A stretch of 35,278 nucleotides of DNA, taken from positions 1 to 35,278 of the forward strand of contig JAJPJC010000395.1 in the NCBI GenBank assembly GCA_021324445.1. Reading direction: 5' to 3'. The position numbers and the translations under genes are program-made. Of the stretch, positions 9,471 through 18,117 are shown one piece after another. The stretch comes from Isosphaeraceae bacterium. Lineage in GTDB: Bacteria; Planctomycetota; Planctomycetia; Isosphaerales; Isosphaeraceae. Numbering within the stretch: the stretch's first letter is position 1; every line of letters begins with the position of its first letter. Below the pieces are notes generated by a model, which did not search any database, had not been told where the DNA came from, and worked only from the letters and a program-made list of their open reading frames with translations.

Positions 9471-10061
9471 TTAGAACGCCACCCGCGGCGCCTGGCGTTC
9501 CTTCTCCACGTCGACCTCGAACAGCTTGGCCTCGGCGAAGTTGAAGGCATTGGCGACCAAGGAATTCGGGAACGTCTCCCGGGTGGTGTTGTAGACCATC
9601 ACGACTTCGTTGTAGTTCTGCCGCGCGCTGGCAATCTGGTTCTCGGTCGATCGCAGCTCATCCTGTAGCGCCAGCATGTTCTGATTGGCCTTCAAGTCGG
9701 GGTAGGCCTCGGCCACAGCAAAGAGCCGCCCCAGGACTCCGGTCAACTGGGATTCGGCCGCGGCCAGCCCGGCCATCGCCGCGGGGTCGCCGGGATTGGC
9801 CGACGCCGCCCGGCCGGCCGTCACCGCGACGTTCCGCGCCTGGGTGACCGCCTCCAGGGTCTCCCGCTCATGGGCCATGTACCCCTTGGCCGTCTCGACC
9901 AGGTTCGGGATCAAGTCGTAGCGTCGCTTGAGTTGGACGTCGATCTGGCTGAACGCCGCCTTGTATCGATTGCGCAAAGCCACGAGACGGTTGTAGGTCC
10001 CGCCGACCCAAAGAGCCAGCAGACCCACGACCACGATCACCACCAAGATCCCCCAGCTCAT
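9471..10061 (-). CDS. LemA family membrane protein
   Basis: A LemA-family protein of 196 residues, the usual size. An N-terminal transmembrane anchor (about residues 4-20) is followed by the family signature YNRLVALRN, then helices with IDVQLKRRYDLIPNLVE and the terminal region TFPNSLVANAFNF. The bulk is predicted to be a helical domain outside the membrane. I chose the ATG at 10061 because the membrane helix follows at once and an AGGCGAGG-like ribosome site lies just upstream. A longer in-frame start at 10133 would add 24 residues that do not resemble the family. LemA genes often sit beside TPM-domain or HtpX genes; none is visible here. The molecular function of the family is not well established. 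Confidence 0.93.
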   Translation of the reverse strand: MSWGILVVIVVVGLLALWVGGTYNRLVALRNRYKAAFSQIDVQLKRRYDLIPNLVETAKGYMAHERETLEAVTQARNVAVTAGRAASANPGDPAAMAGLAAAESQLTGVLGRLFAVAEAYPDLKANQNMLALQDELRSTENQIASARQNYNEVVMVYNTTRETFPNSLVANAFNFAEAKLFEVDVEKERQAPRVAF

Positions 10062-10297
10062 CCAGTCCTCGCCTTTCGATCCAGAGTTCCCGCGCCTGGC
10101 GGATCCGCCACTCGCAGCGAACAGCCTCGTCAAGCCGGCGCTCGATCTTCGAGTTTCTCTGGCGCGAGATCAAGCCGGGAGTGGCCCTCTTCGGAATGCT
10201 TGGAGTTCCCCTGAGAACACGCCTTGAGTAGAATCGGCCGCCGTGGAGCAGGGAGGCTCGCGGATTGCTCAGGGTGGGAGGAAGGATCCCAGCCGTC

Positions 10298-11491
10298 ATG
10301 CATGGTTGCCGGCGGATTGTCTGCGCCGTGACCTTCTTCTGCGCCGGAGTTTCGGGCTGCGCCACGATGCGGCGCGGGGCACCCAGTCCCGACCTTCGTC
10401 CCTGCACGGATGGCTACGCGTACACCAAGGATGGCTGGCGGTTGGGCGTTCGCCATTATCGGTCGACGCGACCGGACCCGGACAAGCTGCCGGTGATCCT
10501 CTGCCACGGCCTGGGCTTGAATGCCACCTTCTGGACGATCACGGATCAGCACCTCCCGGCCCAGTTGACCGCACGGGGCTACGACGTCTACGTCTTCGAC
10601 ATCCGCGGCTCGGGGGAGAATGCCCGGCTGGGCCGCCACGACCGGATCAACCGGCTGTTACGTCAGACGCCGTTGCGGGAACGAGGCGAGCGGGACTGGA
10701 CCATCGACGACCTGGTCCGGTACGACGTACCGGCGATCCTCGATTATGTCCAGCGCGAGACCGGCCATGAGCAAGTGAACTGGGTCGGGCACAGCATGGG
10801 GGGGATGCTGGTCTTCCCCTACGTGGAATTGAATCAGCCGGCCGAGCGGATCGCCGCGTTCGTGGGGATGGGCAGCACGATCATCCTGGCGGAGACCCCG
10901 CAACGGGACATGCTCCTGGCCAACCGGGGCCTGCGCGCCTTGTCGGTCTTCGCCAGTCCGGGACGACTCGGCCGCCCCCTGACCTACTTCCGGATGCCCG
11001 GGATGGACCAGATCGATCGCTTCTATTACACGAGAGAGAACGTAGACCGGCTCACGGTCTCGCGCTTCTACGGCTACACGCTGGAGGACCCCGGTCCGGG
11101 CGCCTTCCGCCAGCTCGATCCCTACCTCCAGTACGGCCACATGCTCTCGGCCGATCGCTCGATCGACTATGCCGCCCGGTTGGGAGAGGTCACCACCCCG
11201 ACCCTCCTGATTGCCGGTGACGGCGACATCATCTCGGACATCCCCTCGACCGAGCTGACCTTCGCGGCCCTGGGGAGCCCGGACAAGACCCTGCTCAAGT
11301 TCGGCAAGAAGCACGGTCACGTGGCCGATTACGGCCACTGCGACCTGGTCTGGAGCCGCCATGCGGCCCGGGAGGTCTTCCCCCCGCTGATCGACTGGCT
11401 GGACCGCCACCAGCCGACACGGTCGGTCCGCGTTCGGAGCACGGATCAGGTGCCGGACCCGGCGCGGGTCTCATCGTCGCCGCAGAAATGA
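10298..11491 (+). CDS. Alpha/beta-hydrolase lipoprotein (lipase-like)
   Basis: A 397-residue alpha/beta hydrolase. The N-terminus is a lipoprotein signal (hydrophobic run, then VSGC with the lipidated C21), so the enzyme is probably membrane-anchored outside the cytoplasm. HGLGLN (about 70-75) gives the oxyanion region, GHSMGG supplies the nucleophile (S166), AGDGD the likely acid, and YGHCDLVW near the C-terminus the histidine. The last motif and overall order resemble the acid/gastric lipase group. The substrate is probably an ester or lipid, but this is inference. The ATG at 10298 fits the signal peptide; a GGAGGAAGGA ribosome site lies upstream, although the spacing (13 nt) is long. An in-frame TTG at 10265 is possible. 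The 3' end overlaps the convergent Nudix-type gene by 21 bp. Confidence 0.88.
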   Translation: MHGCRRIVCAVTFFCAGVSGCATMRRGAPSPDLRPCTDGYAYTKDGWRLGVRHYRSTRPDPDKLPVILCHGLGLNATFWTITDQHLPAQLTARGYDVYVFDIRGSGENARLGRHDRINRLLRQTPLRERGERDWTIDDLVRYDVPAILDYVQRETGHEQVNWVGHSMGGMLVFPYVELNQPAERIAAFVGMGSTIILAETPQRDMLLANRGLRALSVFASPGRLGRPLTYFRMPGMDQIDRFYYTRENVDRLTVSRFYGYTLEDPGPGAFRQLDPYLQYGHMLSADRSIDYAARLGEVTTPTLLIAGDGDIISDIPSTELTFAALGSPDKTLLKFGKKHGHVADYGHCDLVWSRHAAREVFPPLIDWLDRHQPTRSVRVRSTDQVPDPARVSSSPQK

Positions 11492-12076
11492 ATCGATACA
11501 GATCTGCGACCAGGTCTCGAACTCCGCCCGCAGGTTGGCGATGGTCTCCATCGCCAGGAACTGGGCCTCGGCCAGGCCCTCCTCGCGCGGCGCGACGGCG
11601 GGCTGTTCCAGCTCGAAGAGGTGAACGACGCCCAGGTGGACACGCCCCACGGGCGTGGCGTCATCGTTGATCAGCCCGACCTGTCGGATCCGCCCCGGAC
11701 TGGCGAGGACCACCTCCTCGTCCAGCTCGCGCCTCATGGCGGCCTCATAGGCACCCCAGCTCTTGCCCCCGCCGGCGTCCTCCTCCGAGACGTGCCCCCC
11801 GACTCCCAGCGATCGGAGCCGGTGCAGGCGCGCCTCGCCCTGACTCCGTCCCCGCGTGTAACAGAACACCGTGTCCCCGGCTCGAAACACCACGTAGGGG
11901 ATGATCTGCTTGAAGGCCGGGTCCTCCTCAACCTGCGATCGGGGACGGTACTCCATCAGCTCGGGGACCAGAAGCGCGCTCAGGTAGCGATCGGCCTCCG
12001 GGGTGAAACCCTGGAATCGACCGAGACGATCGAGCTCGGCACTGGGAACAACCAGGACGCGTTCCTCGTTCGTCAC
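11471..12076 (-). CDS. Nudix-family protein (predicted phosphoesterase type)
   Basis: A 201-residue protein resembling the MutT/Nudix group annotated as predicted phosphoesterase (COG4112-like). The region LRSLGVGGHVSEED (88-100) followed by YEAAMRRELDEEV (110-122) has the layout of a Nudix segment, with the key RELDEE intact. The early glutamate expected seven residues before RE appears to be missing, so this is a divergent box and activity on a nucleoside-diphosphate substrate is uncertain. The gene is convergent with the hydrolase and overlaps its end. A GTAGG-type hairpin (12189-12247) lies between it and the upstream cyclase gene, so the two minus-strand genes are probably separate transcription units. 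Confidence 0.82.
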   Translation of the reverse strand: MTNEERVLVVPSAELDRLGRFQGFTPEADRYLSALLVPELMEYRPRSQVEEDPAFKQIIPYVVFRAGDTVFCYTRGRSQGEARLHRLRSLGVGGHVSEEDAGGGKSWGAYEAAMRRELDEEVVLASPGRIRQVGLINDDATPVGRVHLGVVHLFELEQPAVAPREEGLAEAQFLAMETIANLRAEFETWSQICIDSFLRRR

Positions 12077-12188
12077 GACGGACTTTCCTGCCTTTGGTCA
12101 GCGGTTCCTCGGCTCCAGGGCCGGCGCCCTCTCTTCTCTCCATCGGTCGATTCGGCTCTGGTTCTTGGGTGATTACCCCGGCCGGAAC

Positions 12189-12277
12189 GTAGGTCGGGCT
12201 TTAGCCTGACACGATCGGGATTTCTGTCAGGCTAAAGCCCGACCTACCTGTCGCCTGTCCGGCTAAAGCCCGACCCA
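12189..12277. repeat. GTAGGTCGGGCTTTAGCC hairpin plus third half-copy
   Basis: A perfect 22-bp inverted repeat: 12189-12210 against 12226-12247, with a 15-nt loop. A third, truncated copy of the right arm follows at 12261-12277 and ends 5 bp before the stop codon of the cyclase gene. The element lies downstream of that gene and upstream of the Nudix gene, so its RNA would fold into a strong stem. There is no T-tract, so it is not a classical intrinsic terminator. Confidence 0.8.
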
Positions 12278-12282
12278 CGCGA

Positions 12283-13398
12283 TCATCGCAGCGCGATCGG
12301 CCGCAGGGCGAAGCCGGCGGCGGCACCTTTGATCTTGTTGACCGTGGCGATGTAGCAGAACACGTAGGCCCGGGCCCGGCTGAGCCCTTCGAGGTAATGG
12401 AACTCGCCGAGATGGACGCCTTGCTCGACGAGCAGGTAGCGATGGACGGGGATGCCGGTGCCCGGGGAATCGGGGGCCGGATTGACCTCGTAGCCGCTGG
12501 TGTCCGAGCCGACCATGATGGCCCCCTGGTCCTCGACCAGCCACCGGGTCGCGGCGAGGTCGGGGCCGGCCGAGTCGTGCTCGGCGATCCGGGCGTGGTC
12601 GCTGCCGTCCTCGCCCCAGAACCGGCCCGTGCCGGTGCGGACCAGCACCACGTCGCCCGGCGCGAGGGTCACTTTCTCCCAGGCGAGCGTCTCCTGGAGG
12701 TCCTGAGCCGTGATGCGCGTGTGTCCAGGCAGGGCATCGACGTTCTTGTAACCAGCGACGTCCACGAGGACGCCGCGCGCGACGATGGGGGGGATGGTCG
12801 GCGCGTCGCACTTGCGGGGTCCCCAATCGCTCCCCCAGTCCGATTCCGTGAAGCCGTTGTACCAGTGAAAGTCCAGTCCGGCCGTGATGTGGGCCAGTCC
12901 GTCGATCTGGGTCGCCACGTTGTCGGAGATGAACAGGGCCGCGGAGTGCCAGTAGACGTGGTCGCGATTCTGCGCCGGGGGCGGCGCGTCGGGGTCCTGC
13001 ATGCGGTGGACGCCATCCGGGCTGCGGAAGGTGATGATCTCGCCGGGGCTGTGGCCGGGCCATTTGAAACTGCGGCGGCTGTAGGTCATGCCCAGGTCGA
13101 AGACTTCGCCGCGGGTGGCCAGCGCCAGGGCCGCGGCCCGCGAGGAATTCGACAGCGCATTGAGCGCGCCCACCTCATCGTTCTTGCCCCAGATCCAGCC
13201 CCAGCCTTTGCCTTTCTGCCAGCCCCGGATCGGCTCGGCCTGGGCCGATGACGACCCGGCTCCCTCGGCCGGCGCCGCAACCGCCTCGAGCCCAGCCCGG
13301 GCGGCGCCCCGCTCGCCCATCGCGAGGACCAGTCCGGCACCCAGGAAACCCCCCAGGCCGAGAATCGCCAGCGTCCGCAGTGCATGCCCCGCGTTCAT
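12283..13398 (-). CDS. Exported cyclase-family protein (kynurenine-formamidase-like fold)
   Basis: A cyclase-family (PF04199-type) metal hydrolase of 371 residues. The N-terminus is a signal peptide or anchor (about residues 7-27, rich in Leu/Gly/Ala). The metal motif appears as ATQIDGLAHI, a variant of the family's HxGTHxDxPxH. APGDVVLVRTGTGRFW, WLVEDQGAIMVGSDTSGYE and VHRYLLVEQGVHLGE are further typical family blocks. Members hydrolyse cyclic or formamide bonds; the substrate here is unknown. The ATG at 13398 is preceded by AAGGG and begins the signal peptide. A longer frame to 13599 adds 67 residues of atypical composition and is not favoured. It is divergent from the coproheme decarboxylase gene. 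Confidence 0.9.
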   Translation of the reverse strand: MNAGHALRTLAILGLGGFLGAGLVLAMGERGAARAGLEAVAAPAEGAGSSSAQAEPIRGWQKGKGWGWIWGKNDEVGALNALSNSSRAAALALATRGEVFDLGMTYSRRSFKWPGHSPGEIITFRSPDGVHRMQDPDAPPPAQNRDHVYWHSAALFISDNVATQIDGLAHITAGLDFHWYNGFTESDWGSDWGPRKCDAPTIPPIVARGVLVDVAGYKNVDALPGHTRITAQDLQETLAWEKVTLAPGDVVLVRTGTGRFWGEDGSDHARIAEHDSAGPDLAATRWLVEDQGAIMVGSDTSGYEVNPAPDSPGTGIPVHRYLLVEQGVHLGEFHYLEGLSRARAYVFCYIATVNKIKGAAAGFALRPIALR

Positions 13399-13602
13399 GA
13401 CGTCTACCCTTGGAGATTGACCACATCGAAGCTCGAGCCCCAGGCGGGGCATTCTAGGGGTCGCGGGGCCCGGGTGCAACCGCGCGGCGGCCGGCGCGCC
13501 CAGACCCTTGGCTTGCTTGCAGCTCCGCGCGGAGAAACCGTAGAATGACCGGGTGTGAGACCTTGAGCCGCGTCGCAACCCGCAGGAGCAGGACCGCACG
13601 CC

Positions 13603-14541
13603 ATGGCGGATGATTCATCGGAATCGGCGGTTGCCGCCGCGACCGTTAACCCGGTCCCCCCCTCGGCGGCGGGCTCGGAGCCCCTGGCCGAAACGGACTC
13701 AGGCCATCGCACCGGGCCCGCGGGGCAGGTCCCGGCGACGCTGGTGCCCGAGGCCGGCTGGCATTTCCTCCACCTGTTCTACCAGGTCGACCGCGCCCGG
13801 CTCAGCGCGCTGGCGCCTCCGCAGCGGGAGCAGGGTCTCGACGAGCTGCGCCGCGTCCTCGGTGCGAACTTGCCCGGTGCGCCCGAGCAGCTCCAATGCT
13901 TCGCCGTGCCCGGCCACAAGGCCGATTTCGGCATCGTCATGGCCGGCCCGGACCTCCGGGGCCTTCACGATGTCCAGATGGCGATCCAGGCCTCGAGCCT
14001 CGGACCGGCGCTGCGGCCCACCTCCTCGTTCTACTCGATCACCGAGGTCTCCGAATACGTCCCCGATACCCAGGAATACGGCCGGATCCTCCGCGAGCGC
14101 GAAGGGCTCGACCCGGCCAGCGGAATGTACGCGGCCAAAGTCGCCGCCTATGCCGAGCGACTCGGTCCGATGAACCAGCAGCGGCTCTATCCGGAGTTCC
14201 CCAACTGGCCCTGCCTGTGCTTCTACCCGATGAGCAAGCTGCGCACCGCCGATCAGAACTGGTACCTCTTGCCCTTCCGCGCGCGCGCGGAGCTGATGGC
14301 GCAACACGGCCGCAGCGGCATGAAGTTCGCGGGCCGGGTCCTGCAAGTGATCACGGCATCGACGGGTCTGGACAACTGGGAATGGGGTGTGACCCTCTGG
14401 GCCCGCAATCCCTCCTACCTCAAGGATATCGTCTACACGATGCGGTTCGACGAGAGCTCGGCCAAGTATGCCCTCTTCGGCGACTTCTTTTTCGGCTACA
14501 TCCTGCCGCCCGATGAGCTGCTGGAAACGATCCGGTTATGA
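13603..14541 (+). CDS. hemQ: Coproheme decarboxylase (HemQ/ChdC), chlorite-dismutase family
   Basis: The final enzyme of the coproporphyrin-dependent heme pathway: oxidative decarboxylation of coproheme to heme b using peroxide. The 312-residue protein has an N-terminal tail of about 45 residues rich in Ser/Ala/Pro, then the family fold. Diagnostic blocks are YPMSK (208-212; Y208 and K212 correspond to the catalytic Tyr and Lys of firmicute enzymes), NWYLLPFRAR, HGRSGMKFAG (H235, proximal heme ligand), GLDNWEWGVTLWA and MRFDESSAKYALFG. Firmicute and actinobacterial members act as decarboxylases; chlorite dismutation is unlikely with this signature. The ATG at 13603 has an AGGAG site at 13584-13588. 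The stop overlaps the start of the Maf gene (ATGA), indicating translational coupling. Confidence 0.93.
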   Translation: MADDSSESAVAAATVNPVPPSAAGSEPLAETDSGHRTGPAGQVPATLVPEAGWHFLHLFYQVDRARLSALAPPQREQGLDELRRVLGANLPGAPEQLQCFAVPGHKADFGIVMAGPDLRGLHDVQMAIQASSLGPALRPTSSFYSITEVSEYVPDTQEYGRILREREGLDPASGMYAAKVAAYAERLGPMNQQRLYPEFPNWPCLCFYPMSKLRTADQNWYLLPFRARAELMAQHGRSGMKFAGRVLQVITASTGLDNWEWGVTLWARNPSYLKDIVYTMRFDESSAKYALFGDFFFGYILPPDELLETIRL

Positions 14542-15164
14542 GCGACTCGTACCCGGGGAGTCGACCCGATCCCGAGCCGGCCCTCGTTCTGGCAAGCACC
14601 TCGCCCTATCGTCGCGCCTTGCTCGAACGGCTGGGCGTACCGTTCCGTTGCCGGTCCCCGCGCTGCGACGAATCGGCAATCCAGCGGGAGGAGGCGCGAG
14701 CGGGAACAGCGCCTCGCCTCCTGGCCGAGAAGCTGGCCCTGGCCAAGGCGTCCAGCCTCATCGCCGATGAGTCCGGCGCCGCGATCATCGGCTGCGACCA
14801 GCTCGTCGCCTTCGAGGGCCGCGTCTTCGGCAAGCCGGAGACGATCGAGCGGGCCGTCGACCAGCTTGCCGCGATGGCCGGCCGGATGCATGAACTGATC
14901 ACCGCGATGGTCGTGATCCGAGGAGGGGAGACGTTCCGGCATACGGACCTGACCCGGCTGCGGATGCGTCCCCTGCCGCGCGAGGCGATCGCGCGTTATG
15001 TCGCCGCGGACCGGCCGCTCGACTGCGCCGGCAGCTACAAGCTCGAAGCCCGCGGCATCCTCCTGTTCGATCGGATCGAGAGCGACGATCACACCGCCAT
15101 CACTGGCCTCCCTCTGATCGCGCTGATCACGATTCTCCGCGGGCTGGGCTTTGTGATCCCGTAA
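14538..15164 (+). CDS. Maf-like nucleotide pyrophosphatase
   Basis: A 208-residue Maf/Ham1-fold protein. LASTSPYRR (18-26) is the nucleotide-binding start motif, DE (44-45) and GCDQL (85-89) are acidic metal/catalytic elements, and YKLEARGILLFDRIESDD in the second half is typical of the family. Maf proteins hydrolyse modified or canonical nucleoside triphosphates. The GCDQ/GSDQ form is nearest the YceF group, which acts on m7GTP, but subgroup assignment is inference. The gene overlaps hemQ by 4 bp (ATGA), so the two are probably co-translated. Confidence 0.9.
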   Translation: MSDSYPGSRPDPEPALVLASTSPYRRALLERLGVPFRCRSPRCDESAIQREEARAGTAPRLLAEKLALAKASSLIADESGAAIIGCDQLVAFEGRVFGKPETIERAVDQLAAMAGRMHELITAMVVIRGGETFRHTDLTRLRMRPLPREAIARYVAADRPLDCAGSYKLEARGILLFDRIESDDHTAITGLPLIALITILRGLGFVIP

Positions 15165-15206
15165 GTGATCCCGGGCGGGAGTGCCACCACGCGGGAGGAT
15201 CCACCG

Positions 15207-15899
15207 TTGAGCGGCTCGCCCGGGAGATTGGGCACGCTCCTCTTCGATTCGTGGGAACTGACCCCCGAGGGGGCGGCGATCCACCACGGGGAGCGGACCG
15301 CGGTCATCGCCGACGTCCACCTCGGGTACGAGTGGGCCCGCGGCGCGGCGGGAGACTGTGTGCCGGCCCATTCGCTGGTCGAGACGATCGGCCGGCTGGA
15401 ACGGGTGCTCAGCCGCGCGGCGATCGCGCGGCTGATCGTGGCCGGAGACCTGGTCGAGTCGCCGCGGCCCTGCCGCCGGACCGCCGCCGACCTGCGCCGG
15501 CTCCGGGGCTGGCTGGAGGCGCGCGGCCTGAGCCTGTTGGTCCTCGAGGGCAACCACGATCGCAGCCTGGACGCCGCCCTCCCCACGACCTGTCGGGTTG
15601 CCGGCTGGACGGTTGGCCACGGCCATCGCGCCCTGAACGGCGATCGGACCATCTCCGGCCATCTTCACCCGGTGTTCAGGATCGCCGGGACCAATGCCCC
15701 CTGCTTCCTGGTGGGCGCCGGCCGGATCGTCCTGCCGGCGTTCTCATCCAACGCCGCGGGCTGTGACGTCGTCACGGCCCCCCTGCCCCACGACTGGCGA
15801 ACTGCCCCGCTCCGATGCCTGGCCAGCACGGGCGAGGAGCTGCTCGACTTCGGGCCGCTGACCGACCTGCGCCGGCGACTGCGCCGGCCCGCACTCTGA
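15207..15899 (+). CDS. Metallophosphoesterase (PdeM/YfcE-like)
   Basis: A calcineurin-like phosphoesterase of about 230 residues. The metal motifs run in order: ADVHLGYE, GDLVES, LEGNHDR, VGHGHR and SGHLHP. They fit the single-domain group that includes the ligase-associated nuclease PdeM, although no DNA ligase or helicase partner is adjacent. I favour the TTG at 15207: GGGAGGA at 15193-15199 stands 7 nt before it. A GTG at 15165, directly after the Maf stop, would lengthen the protein by 14 residues but has no ribosome site. The gene continues the hemQ-maf cluster. Substrate unknown. Confidence 0.87.
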   Translation: MSGSPGRLGTLLFDSWELTPEGAAIHHGERTAVIADVHLGYEWARGAAGDCVPAHSLVETIGRLERVLSRAAIARLIVAGDLVESPRPCRRTAADLRRLRGWLEARGLSLLVLEGNHDRSLDAALPTTCRVAGWTVGHGHRALNGDRTISGHLHPVFRIAGTNAPCFLVGAGRIVLPAFSSNAAGCDVVTAPLPHDWRTAPLRCLASTGEELLDFGPLTDLRRRLRRPAL

Positions 15900-15970
15900 C
15901 CGGGACTCTCCTCTTGCACGCGCGCCCCGGATATCATCCTGCGCAGCATCGTGAGGGCTTCCCACCGGCC

Positions 15971-17683
15971 ATGTCCCCGGCACGGGTCGAGAGCGTGTGG
16001 ATGAGTCTCGGGGTCGGCCTGGCGACCGCGATCGTCATGCTGGCCACCGAGCCGCAGATGGCCATCGTCTGGGACGAGGCCTACATCCTCGGCGACGCGG
16101 CCCGGATCCGGCAGTGGGTCCAGGCGCTGCGCGATCCGGTCGGGTTCGCGGCCAGGTGGCAGCCGCCGGCGCCGGGGGACGAGCTGATGCTGCCCGACCG
16201 GGTGGATCCCCCGCGCCGCGAGCAAGTGTCGAATCGGTCGGAACTGCTGCTCGATCGCCGGGTGGTCGCCTGGTTCTGGCCCTTCGCGCGCGAGCAGCCG
16301 CACGGCTATCCCCCGTTCTCCGTCTTGCTCGCCCTGGCCGGCGACCTCCTGGCCCCGCACTGGGACGAGCTCCGGCGGGCGCGGTTGGGACCGATCCTGC
16401 TGTTCAGCCTGACGGCGGGGGCCATCTGCCAGTTCGCCCGAGCACGATGGGGTCGCTGGGCCGCGGCCCTGGCCGCCGGCGCCTGGGTCCTTCAGCCCAA
16501 CCTCTTCGCGCACGGACACTATGCGAGCTTCGATGGTCCCTTGTCGGCATTGTGGGTCCTGGCCATCGTCGCCTTCCTGACGGCGATCGCCCCTCCTGTC
16601 GAGGGTAAGACCGATCGGATCCGATGGGGTTGGACCCTTCTCTTCGGAATGATCCTCGGGTGCGCCGCGGCGACCAAGCTGACCGGCTGGTTCCTGCCCC
16701 TACCCTTCCTCGTCTGGGCGGTGCTGTATCGGGACCGCCGAGCCTTGCTGACCTTCGGCACGGGCCTGTTGATCGCGGGCCTGGCGGTCGCCCTGCTGAT
16801 CCCCCCCTGGTGGACGGATCCGGTCGCCGGGGTCGCGCGGTTCCTTCGGTCCAACCTGACGCGCGGCAAGACGCTCCCCATCTACGTCCAGTTCCTGCAC
16901 ACCGTCTACCTGACGCCCCGCGAGTCGCTGCCGTGGTACAACACGATTGTCTGGACGGTGATGGTCACCCCGGTCGGCTTCCTGCTGATGGCGGGCCTGG
17001 GGATCTGGACCGCGGTCCGCCATGGGCGCAGCGAGCCGACGGGACTGCTGATCGCCGGACACTGGGCGCTGTTGATGATCCTCCGGGCCCTGCCGCAGAC
17101 TCCGGGGCATGATGGGGTCCGGCTGTTCCTGCCGGCGTTCGGGGTGCTCGCCCTGCTGGGCGGGCTCGGTGCTCGGGCCTTGCTGGACCACTGGGGCCGC
17201 TGGGCCAAGGCGGCCGTCGCCGCGGCCGGGCTCGAGGGCGTCGTCAGCATCGCGGTGATGATGCCGGTGCCGCTGTCGTACTTCAGCCCGATCGTCGGCG
17301 GTCTGCCCGGTGCCACGGCCTTGGGCATGGAGCCGACCTACTACTGGGATGCCCTCAGCCCCGAAGCGCGGCGGTGGCTGGCCGACCACACCCCGCCCGG
17401 GCGAACGATCGTCTTCGCGTGGTTCACGCACTCATTCCAGTACCTCCGGCGCACCGGCGAGCTGCCCAGCCGGATCGCCCCGCTCGATCGCGGTCAGCCC
17501 CTGTGGTACGTGCTGCAAAACCGCCCGGGTGCCTTCACGGACACCCACCGCGCACTGGTCGCCCGCGGTCAGGCGGCCTATGCGGTCACCAAGCTGGGCG
17601 TCCCCCTGGTCTGGATCTTCCCTTACAGCGAGTACCAGCGCTGGAATCCGCGGCGGAAACCCGAGCCGCCTTCGGCCGGATAG
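15971..17683 (+). CDS. Polytopic glycosyltransferase, family 39 (PMT/ArnT) type
   Basis: An integral membrane protein of about 570 residues with ten or so hydrophobic segments. The first segment is followed by the acidic pair in IVWDEAYIL (D35-E36), the catalytic-loop signature of the GT-C/dolichyl-phosphate-mannosyltransferase fold. Later come HGHYASFDGPLSALW and the GCAAATKLTGWFLPLPF block, also typical. Such enzymes transfer sugars from polyprenyl-phosphate donors to lipids or proteins on the outer face of the membrane; the acceptor is unknown. The ATG at 15971 is chosen because the hydrophobic segment starts within 12 residues. The frame upstream overlaps the phosphoesterase gene and has no family features. 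It may be the last gene of the hemQ cluster. Confidence 0.88.
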   Translation: MSPARVESVWMSLGVGLATAIVMLATEPQMAIVWDEAYILGDAARIRQWVQALRDPVGFAARWQPPAPGDELMLPDRVDPPRREQVSNRSELLLDRRVVAWFWPFAREQPHGYPPFSVLLALAGDLLAPHWDELRRARLGPILLFSLTAGAICQFARARWGRWAAALAAGAWVLQPNLFAHGHYASFDGPLSALWVLAIVAFLTAIAPPVEGKTDRIRWGWTLLFGMILGCAAATKLTGWFLPLPFLVWAVLYRDRRALLTFGTGLLIAGLAVALLIPPWWTDPVAGVARFLRSNLTRGKTLPIYVQFLHTVYLTPRESLPWYNTIVWTVMVTPVGFLLMAGLGIWTAVRHGRSEPTGLLIAGHWALLMILRALPQTPGHDGVRLFLPAFGVLALLGGLGARALLDHWGRWAKAAVAAAGLEGVVSIAVMMPVPLSYFSPIVGGLPGATALGMEPTYYWDALSPEARRWLADHTPPGRTIVFAWFTHSFQYLRRTGELPSRIAPLDRGQPLWYVLQNRPGAFTDTHRALVARGQAAYAVTKLGVPLVWIFPYSEYQRWNPRRKPEPPSAG

Positions 17684-18117
17684 GGCGCCTGTGCGGGCCT
17701 TGCCGGAAGGAATCCGCAAAATCCGTCGATATCACCCAAGTAAGTTCTTGACCCGGAGAGCGGGGTTTGCGTAATCTCTTTCCAAACGGTCGAAAAGCCA
17801 CCCAATCCGCTCGGCTCCTCTCCGCAGGAGGCCGGATCGGCCGTCTTCGTTCTGTCGCCTGGCGGTGCTCCGACTGCATCGCACCTTCTGCATCGAAACG
17901 ATCAACACCAAGAGACTGAAGATTTGATCACGTCCAGCGTGATGGCGCCGGACCCCACGTCGTCCTTGCGGGCGTTGCGTTGCCTCCCGCACCGGCGGCC
18001 GGTTGCCGGTCCCTGTGTGATGTCAACGGCCCCCACCGTCGCTCCCGGCCAGCCAGCCGGGATGAGGTTGCAACCAACCGACTCATCTTTCTCATTCGCA
18101 CACCGAGGAACCGCACC
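17684..18117. other. Intergenic region upstream of the DUF1559 gene
   Basis: 434 bp without a convincing gene. It is less GC-rich than the neighbours around 17690-17930. It contains a promoter-like pair at 17748-17777 and the ribosome site GAGGAA (18105-18110) of the next gene. Nothing else is recognised. Confidence 0.5.
17748..17777 (+). promoter_or_regulatory. Candidate sigma-70 promoter for the DUF1559 operon
   Basis: TTGACC (17748-17753), 18-bp spacer, TAATCT (17772-17777). This is a 5/6 match at -35 and a weaker -10. If used, the leader would be about 330 nt, which is long; a closer promoter may exist. Confidence 0.35.
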
